Source: JBLHKW01 sp047618565
Lineage (GTDB): Bacteria; Planctomycetota; UBA1135; GCA-002686595
DNA length: 23,753 nucleotides
NCBI GenBank assembly: GCA_047618565.1
Contig: JBLHKW010000074.1
Span: 1-23,753, forward strand
Reading direction: 5' to 3'
Part shown: piece after piece, positions 15,609 to 22,149 of the stretch
Layout: the number at the start of each line of letters is the position of its first letter
How positions within the stretch are numbered: position 1 is the stretch's first letter
The notes under the pieces: model-generated
Told to the model about the DNA's origin: nothing
Databases searched by the model: none
What the model saw: only the letters and a program-made list of their open reading frames with translations
Position numbers and translations under genes: made by a program

Positions 15609-16523
15609 ATGACGTTCGAGAAGGTTGCCATGGTCGGGGTTCCGATGGACCTCGGCGGCGGGCGGCGCGGTGTGGACATGGGTCCCAGCGCGGTCCGTAT
15701 CGCAGGCGTTGAGCGCCATATTCGGTCGTTGAAGTACGATTTTGTGGATCGCGGGAACATCTCCGTCGATCAACCCGAGTCCAGTCAGCCGGTGGATGTG
15801 AAGGCGCGCTTTCTGGCTGAGATCTCGGCCTGCTGCCGCTTGTTGTGCGCCGAGGTGCAGTCGGTGGTCGCGGCGGGCGCACTGCCCCTGGTCATCGGCG
15901 GCGATCACTCGATCGCTTGCGGCACGGTCGCGGGTATCTCCTCCCACTATCACGAACGCGGCGAGGCGATCGGTCTGCTGTGGTTTGACGCCCACGGTGA
16001 CATGAATACGCCCGAGAGTAGCGAGTCGGGCAATGTGCACGGCATGCCCCTGGCATCGTGCCTTGGGATGGGACCCGATGCGTTGACCCGCATAGGGGCG
16101 CGCTTCCCGATGGTCGAGCCCCAGAACGTGGCGCTGGTTGGCGTGCGCTCCCTGGACGACATGGAGCGCAAGCTCGTGAAGGAGTCCGGTGTGGCGTGCT
16201 TCACGATGCGCGACATCGATGTGCTCGGGATCCACGAGGTCATGGGGCGCGCGCTCGAGATTGTCAACAGCGGTACATGTGGTTTCCACTGCTCCTACGA
16301 CCTGGACGGGACCGATCCCTCGGTCGCCCCCGGTGTCGGTACGCCCGTCCCCGGTGGAACGACCTGGCGTGAATCCCATCACGTCATGGAGACGGTGGCC
16401 GACTCCGGCGGCCTGCTCGGGCTGGAGATCACGGAGCTGAATCCGATCCTCGACACGGGCAACAAGAGTGCCGTCGCCGCCGTCGAGCTGATCCTGTCGG
16501 CGCTCGGCAACCGCATTCTTTGA
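15609..16523 (+). CDS. rocF: Arginase
   Basis: This 304-residue ureohydrolase converts arginine to ornithine and urea. All six Mn ligands are visible: H100 in GGDHS, D127, H129 and D131 in DAHGD, and D231 and D233 in SYDLDGTDP. The substrate motif SGNVHGMPLA (140-149) and the phrase ITELNP (274-279, with the arginine-contacting Glu) favour arginase over agmatinase. APGVGTPVPGG follows the metal site, as in true arginases. GAGGAA at 15597-15602 lies 6 bases before ATG. The next gene starts 28 bases after the stop and might be co-transcribed, but the functions are unrelated. Confidence 0.93.
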   Translation: MTFEKVAMVGVPMDLGGGRRGVDMGPSAVRIAGVERHIRSLKYDFVDRGNISVDQPESSQPVDVKARFLAEISACCRLLCAEVQSVVAAGALPLVIGGDHSIACGTVAGISSHYHERGEAIGLLWFDAHGDMNTPESSESGNVHGMPLASCLGMGPDALTRIGARFPMVEPQNVALVGVRSLDDMERKLVKESGVACFTMRDIDVLGIHEVMGRALEIVNSGTCGFHCSYDLDGTDPSVAPGVGTPVPGGTTWRESHHVMETVADSGGLLGLEITELNPILDTGNKSAVAAVELILSALGNRIL

Positions 16524-16551
16524 ACTTCGGCGCATTAGCCACCCCGTAGCC

Positions 16552-17751
16552 TTGTTCTCACTCTTCTCGTCACTCGCCAAGAACCGGCGCCTGCTCAAGG
16601 AATTCGTCGTACGCGACCTGAAGGCGCGCTACGTCGGGTCGAGCATGGGCTTCTTCTGGTCGGTAGTCTTTCCGATCATCAACCTGTTCGTGTTCATGTT
16701 CGTCTTCCGGTTGATCCTGAAGGCGCGCTGGAGTGACCACCAGGGGCCGATCGAGGTCGCGCTGGTGATGCTGGCCGGGATCGTGGTCTGGTCGGCCTTC
16801 GCCGAGACGGTGTCGCGCACGACGAACACCCTGGTCGACAACGCTAACCTGATCCAGAAGGTCGTCTTCCCGTCCGAGTTGCTGCCGGTCTACCTGACCC
16901 TGTCCTCCCTGATCAACATGCTCATCGGGCTGCCGGTGGTGATCGGGTGTGTGGGCTGGTTCGGCTACCTCTCCCCGCCGACCGCGGATTTTCAGCCGGA
17001 GGTACCGGCCCTGGTCGAGGGCGGCGTGGCGCACGTGGGCGTACACCTGACACGCGGCCTGTCACGGGACGTGACCATCCCGTTCGACATCGGCGGCAGC
17101 GCGACCCTGGACGAGGACTACACGATCCAGCCGCGCACCCTGACGATCCCCTCGGGCCACCTGTCCGGCACGATCACGATCCACACGCGCACGGACGCGC
17201 TCGAGGATCTTGACGAGGACATCGTGCTCACGCTCACGCGCCCGCATCGGGCCGCCCTCGGGGAACGGCGCTCGATGACCCTGAACCTGGCGAACCTGGC
17301 CGCGGGAGAGACACCTGCGCCCATTCCGCCCGCGCCGCAGGCCGCAATCGACGAGTCTTTCCGGCCCCTGAAGCTGGGCGCCGCCCTGCTGGCCTTGCCG
17401 CTGCTGCTCCTGCTGCAGGTGATATTCACCTCCGGCCTGGGCTTCATCCTGGCCACGTTGAACGTCTACGTACGCGACGTCTTCCACCTCGTCGGTGTGT
17501 TCATCACCGTGTGGATGTTCTCCACGCCGATCTTCTATCCTGCGGCCATGGTCGATAATGCGGGCTACGGATGGATCCTGCAGCTCAACCCGATGCACTG
17601 GCTGATCGACGGCTATCGCTCGGTGTTGCTGTACGACCAGTGGCCCAACTGGCTCCTGCTGGCGCGTTTCGGTCTGGTGGGCCTGGTGGTCCTGGCTATC
17701 GGTTCCACGTTCTTCATGTCCCAGAAGCGCCGCTTCCCGGACTTCCTGTGA
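16552..17751 (+). CDS. wzm: ABC-2 polysaccharide export permease (Wzm type) with an inserted Calx-beta-like domain
   Basis: This is the membrane subunit of a polysaccharide exporter. The N-terminus LLKEFVVRDLKARYVGSSMG and the later LATLNVYVRDV and LNPMHWLIDGYRSVL are diagnostic for Wzm/TagG permeases. Predicted helices lie near 36-56, 68-88, 110-138, 275-303, 308-330 and 370-389. The family is usually about 260-270 residues, but this protein has 399. The extra residues, about 142-272, sit between helices 3 and 4 and contain a Calx-beta-like fold, including GSATLDEDYTIQPRTLTIPSG, DALEDLDEDIVLTL and a Pro-rich linker. By topology the loop faces the periplasm. The start is TTG; the first in-frame ATG (Met32) would cut into the conserved N-terminus. 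The ATPase gene follows 10 bases downstream. Confidence 0.9.
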   Translation: MFSLFSSLAKNRRLLKEFVVRDLKARYVGSSMGFFWSVVFPIINLFVFMFVFRLILKARWSDHQGPIEVALVMLAGIVVWSAFAETVSRTTNTLVDNANLIQKVVFPSELLPVYLTLSSLINMLIGLPVVIGCVGWFGYLSPPTADFQPEVPALVEGGVAHVGVHLTRGLSRDVTIPFDIGGSATLDEDYTIQPRTLTIPSGHLSGTITIHTRTDALEDLDEDIVLTLTRPHRAALGERRSMTLNLANLAAGETPAPIPPAPQAAIDESFRPLKLGAALLALPLLLLLQVIFTSGLGFILATLNVYVRDVFHLVGVFITVWMFSTPIFYPAAMVDNAGYGWILQLNPMHWLIDGYRSVLLYDQWPNWLLLARFGLVGLVVLAIGSTFFMSQKRRFPDFL

Positions 17752-17761
17752 GATTGCACGC

Positions 17762-19066
17762 GTGAAGCCCCAGTCCCAATCTCACCAGCACGACGCCGCG
17801 GCGACGAGTGCCATCGTGGCGCGCGACCTGGGCAAGGCCTACCAGCTCTACGACAAGCCGATCCACCGGCTGTGGGACCTGATCCTGCCCGGGGGGCCGC
17901 GCTGCACCGAGTTCTGGGCCGTCAAGAACGTCTACCTCGACATCCCGCACGGCTCGACGGTGGGCATCATCGGTCAGAACGGCGCCGGCAAGAGCTCCCT
18001 CCTGAAGCTGCTCACGGGCGTGAGTGCGCCCACGACGGGCGAGGTGCATGTCTCCGGGCGCATCGCTTCGCTGCTCGAGCTCGGTGCTGGCTTCCACCCG
18101 GACTTCAGCGGGCGCGAGAACATCTACCTCAACTGCTCGATCCTGGGCATGACTGACGAGGAGATCGACGAGCGCTACGACTCCATAGTTGAATTCTCGG
18201 AGCTGGGCGACTTCATCGAGCGGCCGGTCAAGACCTACAGTTCGGGCATGTACGTGCGGTTGGGTTTCTCGGTGGCGTCGAGCGTGAATCCGGACATCCT
18301 GATCATCGATGAGGCGCTCTCGGTCGGCGACGAGCACTTCAAGGGCAAGTGTACGAACCGGCTGAATGAGTTCGCCGAGCAGGGCAAGACCACGATCTTC
18401 GTCTCGCACGATATGGGCGCGGTCAAGAGCATGTGCCAGTGGGTAATCCTGATGGACCAGGGCGAGGTGCTCGAGCAGGGCAGTCCGGACAAGGTTGCCG
18501 ACGAGTACCTGCGTCGTTCCCACGAGCGTGGCAACGAGCGACTCTCGTCCCTCAACCGGGGCAAGAGCGAGTACCCGCGCTGGGGCACGGGCGAGATCGA
18601 GACCTTGCAGATCGAGCTGTACGGCGAGGGCGCTGACCCGAAGCACGTCTTCCAGCCGGGCGAGCCCTTCCGCATCAAGATCCCGTTCCGTTGCCACGAG
18701 CAGAAGGGCGATCCGGTGTTCGGTGTGGGCTTCTACCGTTCGGACGGCACCTACGTCAACGGCTCGAACCACCTCTGGCGCGAGGATCCGATCCAGCTCA
18801 CGGACCTGAAGGAGGGCGAGGAGGGCTGTATCGAGATGACCTTCCCGAAGCTGCCGCTGCTCGAGGGCCAGTACTACATCACCACATTCGTCTACGATCA
18901 CTCCAAGCCCGCGCCGGTGGCGATCGACCATCGCGAGCACGCAGTGACCTTCGAGGTGATCGACGGCGACCGCATGCAGCACGGGCTGTTGTTCCTCCCG
19001 TCGGTCTGGGAGTACCAGCGCAAGGCGCAAGATGGGGCGACCCAGGTCGTCATCTCCAAGTCGTGA
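17762..19066 (+). CDS. wzt: ABC transporter ATPase with C-terminal glycan-recognition domain (Wzt type)
   Basis: This 434-residue protein powers polysaccharide export with the permease encoded just upstream. The nucleotide-binding domain has Walker A GQNGAGKSS (71-79), signature YSSGM (159-163), Walker B ILIIDE (179-184) and switch His H216. LELGAGFHPDFSGREN (105-120) is typical of O-antigen and teichoic-acid exporters. Residues about 275-430 form a beta-rich Wzt C-terminal domain, as in RIKIPFRCHEQKGDPVFGVGF and GQYYITTFVYD. In O8/O9a-type systems this domain recognises the modified non-reducing end of the finished glycan. The start is GTG. The stop overlaps the next gene's GTG (GTGA), so the three proteins are probably made together. 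Confidence 0.93.
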   Translation: MKPQSQSHQHDAAATSAIVARDLGKAYQLYDKPIHRLWDLILPGGPRCTEFWAVKNVYLDIPHGSTVGIIGQNGAGKSSLLKLLTGVSAPTTGEVHVSGRIASLLELGAGFHPDFSGRENIYLNCSILGMTDEEIDERYDSIVEFSELGDFIERPVKTYSSGMYVRLGFSVASSVNPDILIIDEALSVGDEHFKGKCTNRLNEFAEQGKTTIFVSHDMGAVKSMCQWVILMDQGEVLEQGSPDKVADEYLRRSHERGNERLSSLNRGKSEYPRWGTGEIETLQIELYGEGADPKHVFQPGEPFRIKIPFRCHEQKGDPVFGVGFYRSDGTYVNGSNHLWREDPIQLTDLKEGEEGCIEMTFPKLPLLEGQYYITTFVYDHSKPAPVAIDHREHAVTFEVIDGDRMQHGLLFLPSVWEYQRKAQDGATQVVISKS

Positions 19067-20469
19067 CCGATCTACTCAGCCTGCCGTTCGATCAGTACCA
19101 GCGCTACCGGCTGGTTGCGGACCTGGTGGGTCAAATACGTGGCGAGCGAGGCCCGCTGCGTATCCTCGACGTGGGCGGACGCACCGCCATCCTGCGTTCC
19201 TTCCTGCCGGAGGATCACGTCGAACTGGTCGACCTCGAGGCCTCCGATGCGCGCGGGCTGGTGCTCGGGGATGGGAGTCGCTTGCCGTTCAAGGACTCCA
19301 GCTTCGACGTGGTCGCGGCCTTCGACACCCTGGAGCACGTGCCGCCGGATCGACGAACGGCGTTCATCGCCGAGTGTGCGCGCGTCAGCCGCGGCTGGGT
19401 CATGGTCGCCGGGCCTTACCGCACGCCTGATGTGGATGAGGCCGAGGAGCTGCTGCGTGGCTTCATGAAGACCAAACTGAACCTGGAGCACCGCTACCTC
19501 GAGGAACACCGCGCGCACGGCCTGCCTGTGCGCGCAACCTACGAGGGACAGCTGGAGCAGCTCGGAGCCAGCGTGGTCAGTTTTCCACACGCCAACCTCG
19601 AGCGCTGGGTCGCGTTGATGTGCATGGAGATGTACATGGACCACGACCCGGGCCTGCGCTCGATCGCGGCGCGCTTCTTCCGCTTCTACAACCAACACCT
19701 GTACGCCTCCGACCACGCCGAGCCCGTTTACCGACACGTGCTCGTCGCCGCGCACGCGGGCCACGCCCTGCCGAGCGTCACGGGCCTGCTGGAAGCTCCG
19801 GTCGCACCCGCGGGGGCCCTGGCGCGGATTCAGAGTCTCAGCGTCGAGCTATTGGCCTTCGACCGTGAGAAGGACGTCTGGAAGCCGGAATTCGCGCGCC
19901 TGAAGGGCGAACTCGAGTCGCTCGAGGTGGATCTGGGCGGTCACAAGTCGCGCCTGGCGGACAGCGTCGCGGACCTCGCGCAGCACCAGGCCTCCCTGAC
20001 CGAGCTGCAGCAGATCCATGCGGCGGCATTGCGCGAGCACGGCGAGGAGAAGCTCGCGCTGCAGGCGGATCTGGCGGAGCACGACAAGTCGCTTGCCGAG
20101 CTACGCAGCCTGATGGAGCAGGAGAAACGTGAGCACGCCCAGGAGCGCGCGACCCTCGCGGCGGATCTGGCCGAACACGCGCGCACGCTGGCCGACACGC
20201 GCGCGGCCCAGGACGCGAGCCAGCTCGCGGCCACTGAACTCGAGACCTCGTTGCGCGAGGAGATCGCGCAGCAGGCGCAGGTGCTGGCCGAGCTCGGTGA
20301 GCATCTGGCGCGCACCGAAGCCGGTGCGGTGAAGATGCAGGGCGAACTCGTCGACGCGGTGGGGCAGGTCGGCGAGCAGAACGAGCGACTGGGCGCGATG
20401 CGCGCCGAGCTGCGCGATCGGGTGGGCAACCTCAAGCGCGCCTTCGCCCGTCGCAAATGGGGTGACTGA
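19063..20469 (+). CDS. SAM-dependent methyltransferase with long C-terminal coiled coil (possible glycan-capping ruler)
   Basis: The 468-residue protein begins with a class I methyltransferase. Motif I is ILDVGGR (34-40), the acidic loop is VDLEAS (56-61), DGSRLPF is at 70-76 and FDVVAAFDTLEHV at 81-93. Residues about 265-455 are a nearly continuous coiled coil rich in Glu, Leu, Ala and Gln, with repeated LAEH-type heptads. The last 15 residues (GNLKRAFARRKWG) are basic and amphipathic, like a membrane-docking helix. In E. coli O8/O9a, WbdD caps O-antigen by methylation and uses a coiled coil to set chain length, and Wzt reads the cap. The gene order here supports an analogous role, by inference. 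No kinase domain is visible. The GTG start overlaps the wzt-type stop. Confidence 0.85.
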   Translation: MTDLLSLPFDQYQRYRLVADLVGQIRGERGPLRILDVGGRTAILRSFLPEDHVELVDLEASDARGLVLGDGSRLPFKDSSFDVVAAFDTLEHVPPDRRTAFIAECARVSRGWVMVAGPYRTPDVDEAEELLRGFMKTKLNLEHRYLEEHRAHGLPVRATYEGQLEQLGASVVSFPHANLERWVALMCMEMYMDHDPGLRSIAARFFRFYNQHLYASDHAEPVYRHVLVAAHAGHALPSVTGLLEAPVAPAGALARIQSLSVELLAFDREKDVWKPEFARLKGELESLEVDLGGHKSRLADSVADLAQHQASLTELQQIHAAALREHGEEKLALQADLAEHDKSLAELRSLMEQEKREHAQERATLAADLAEHARTLADTRAAQDASQLAATELETSLREEIAQQAQVLAELGEHLARTEAGAVKMQGELVDAVGQVGEQNERLGAMRAELRDRVGNLKRAFARRKWGD

Positions 20470-20478
20470 TCCTGGCGA

Positions 20479-20494
20479 CGGCGCGGCCGCGCCG
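20479..20494. terminator. Possible terminator: perfect GC palindrome after the export module
   Basis: A 16-base perfect palindrome (CGGCGCGGCCGCGCCG) begins 10 bases after the methyltransferase stop. It could form a short stem at the end of the export operon, but there is no unpaired loop and no T tract, so it may be chance in GC-rich DNA. The rest of the 187-base gap to 20657 shows no clear promoter or ribosome site. Confidence 0.2.
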
Positions 20495-20656
20495 CGACCG
20501 GTGAAGAGCGGCCTGTGCGCGCTCCTTGCCTCCTTCGGGCGTGCGCGAGGGTGACCCGCCATGGCTATCCGACGGCCACGGGGTGAGTGGGGTATACGTT
20601 AGGGTGTCGATGGTTCGCCGTTGCCATCCATCTCGGCAGGCCCTTTTTCTGACCCC

Positions 20657-21721
20657 ATGAATACCCACGCCATTCTTTGTGCACTCGGTGTCGCTGCGCT
20701 CGCTTCCAGCGCCGGCGCTGACGTCATCACGATCGAACCGTCGAAGGACAGCACTCTCTACGAGAGCTCCGGTGGCAGCCTGGCCAACGGCTCCGGCTCC
20801 GGAATCTTCTCGGGCTTCACGTTTACGAGCGAGATACGACGGTCCTTGTTGCAGTTCGATGTTGCGACCGCGGTTCCCGCCGGCGCCACGATCAACTCGG
20901 CGACCCTGACGCTGACCATCACGATGAACATCACAGGGGCGGCCGACATGTCCCTGTACGCTGCGACTCAGGCCTGGGGCGAAGGACCCTCAGTCGGTGG
21001 CGGAACGGGTGGAGGCGCTGGCGGTGCAGCGCTCGCCGGGGACAGCACGTGGGTACACGCGCTCTCCCCCGGAACCCTGTGGGCCAGCCCGGGCGGCGAC
21101 TTCGTGCCCGGAGCGAGTGCAAGCGCGAGTGTTGGAGGGGCCACGGGCGTCTTCTCCTCCGCTGGCATGGCTGCCGACCTGCAGGGCTGGCTGGATGCCC
21201 CGGCCGGCAACTTCGGCTGGCTGTTGAAGACGGACGATGAAGCCACGCCCAATGCCAAGCGCATGGGGTCGCGCGAGAGCGGCGCCGCTCCGAACCGTCC
21301 GGTGCTCGAGATCGACTACACCCCGGCAGGCGTCGGGACGAGCTTCTGCAGTAGCTTGCCGAACGCGACCGGATCAGCGGCCCTCTTGACCGCCGCCGGT
21401 AGCCCGAACTCCAGCCTGGTCTTCACCAGCGCGCCGGTTCCGAACACCACGGGGCAGTTCTTCTATGGCCCGATGATGCTCGCCGGTGCACCCTTCGGCG
21501 ACGGCTTGCTGTGCGCAGGTGGCATGACCCAGCGCATGCTGCCCTTCATCAGCGCCGGCATGATGATGCAGCTTCCGAATGCAGCCACGTTTACCGTGAA
21601 CTACACGGCGCCCTACACCGTCGGCCTCACCGGCACCCAGTACTTCCAGCACTGGTTCCGCTCGGGCCTCGCGACCGGCTCCGGCTGGAACACTTCCGAC
21701 GGTGTCGGAGTCACGTTCTAG
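20657..21721 (+). CDS. Secreted DNRLRE-like surface protein with a planctomycete-type C-terminal region
   Basis: This 354-residue protein has a signal peptide (ILCALGVAALASSAGA, cleavage before DVITIEPSKD). ATG 20657 places this peptide at the N-terminus; the longer frame from 20621 would prepend 12 unlikely residues. Residues about 22-235 resemble the DNRLRE beta domain: DSTLYESSGG, RRSLLQFDV, SATLTLTI, WGEGPSVGGG, and RPVLEIDYTP at the end. The rest, from GTSFCSSLPNATGSA to GLLCAGGMTQRMLPF and QYFQHWFRS, resembles a beta-domain tail common in exported planctomycete proteins. Two cysteines (FCSS and LLCAGG) could form a disulfide. The stop TAG at 21719-21721 coincides with the first bases of a MITE-like element, so the original C-terminus may have been altered. 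Confidence 0.8.
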   Translation: MNTHAILCALGVAALASSAGADVITIEPSKDSTLYESSGGSLANGSGSGIFSGFTFTSEIRRSLLQFDVATAVPAGATINSATLTLTITMNITGAADMSLYAATQAWGEGPSVGGGTGGGAGGAALAGDSTWVHALSPGTLWASPGGDFVPGASASASVGGATGVFSSAGMAADLQGWLDAPAGNFGWLLKTDDEATPNAKRMGSRESGAAPNRPVLEIDYTPAGVGTSFCSSLPNATGSAALLTAAGSPNSSLVFTSAPVPNTTGQFFYGPMMLAGAPFGDGLLCAGGMTQRMLPFISAGMMMQLPNAATFTVNYTAPYTVGLTGTQYFQHWFRSGLATGSGWNTSDGVGVTF

Positions 21722-21918
21722 CCCGGATAATTCATGAAGCGCGAGCCAAGACGCGTCGATTCGGCTTCTGGTGGTGCTTCTCGCGCGTTGGCCCCGGAGG
21801 CGACCCTTACGGGTCGTCGAGGATGCCAACGCGCGAGAAGTGCCGCCAAAAGCCGAAAGGACGGCGAAGCCGGCCGGTCGTCGCGTTTGGGCCGCGTCTT
21901 CATGAATTATTCGGGCTA
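21719..21918. mobile_element. MITE-like palindromic element, copy 2
   Basis: This 200-base element has 21-base terminal inverted repeats: TAGCCCGGATAATTCATGAA onward at 21719-21739, against 21898-21918, with 20 of 21 matches. Inside, the arm CTTCTCGCGCGTTGGC (21777-21792) pairs perfectly with 21825-21840, and TTCGGCTT (21760-21767) pairs with 21850-21857. A central block TTGGCCCCGGAGGCGACC (21788-21805) matches copy 1 at 10289-10306 in 17 of 18 positions. No transposase is encoded; short open frames inside it are by-products of the palindrome. The left end supplies the stop codon of the upstream gene and the right end abuts another repeat. Confidence 0.82.
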
Positions 21919-22044
21919 GCAGCCCGTTGAAAAAGTCCCGTAGCGAGACGAAGCCATCTTCGTCGCAGCACGGCTCGACGAGCACGACGCAGCGGCGGCG
22001 GAGAGGGCGAAGTCGAGTAGGGAGTTTTTAGGGCGGGCTGCTAG
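21916..22044. repeat. Second type of palindromic repeat, abutting MITE copy 2
   Basis: This 129-base segment is bounded by perfect 11-base inverted repeats, CTAGCAGCCCG (21916-21926) and its complement at 22034-22044. The similarity continues inward as GAAAAAGTCCC on the left and GGGAGTTTTTA on the right. Internally GACGAAG and CTTCGTC (either side of CCAT, around 21949-21966) can pair. The termini differ from those of the MITE-like copies, so this is a distinct element, probably another non-autonomous or relic insertion-sequence end pair. It shares the bases CTA with the MITE end, as if one had inserted at the edge of the other. Confidence 0.65.
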
Positions 22045-22090
22045 CGGGCAGCCAGGCTCGCCTCCGCGAATAGGTCAGCTCCCACCTGAG

Positions 22091-22121
22091 CGTCCCGCGC
22101 TGCCGTCCGGCGCGCGGGGCG
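22091..22121 (-). terminator. Possible terminator hairpin downstream of the SLC13-type permease
   Basis: CGTCCCGCGC (22091-22100) can pair with GCGCGGGGCG (22112-22121) with one wobble, around an 11-base loop, 29 bases beyond the minus-strand stop. There is no T tract on the minus strand, so it would be a non-canonical terminator at best. The rest of 22045-22149 shows nothing else recognisable. Confidence 0.3.
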
Positions 22122-22149
22122 CTTCTTCGTTGCAGGACCAAGGCCGCGA

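Noticed and set aside
17714..19030. 438-codon minus-strand open frame opposite the wzt-type gene
   Set aside because: The plus strand encodes an unmistakable ABC ATPase.
20432..20668. 78-codon minus-strand open frame in the gap before the DNRLRE-like gene
   Set aside because: Arg-rich composition, no recognisable domain, overlaps the end of the methyltransferase gene and the next gene's start.
21734..21919. Short open frames inside the palindromic element on both strands
   Set aside because: They arise from the mirrored sequence of the element, have no start signals and no protein features.
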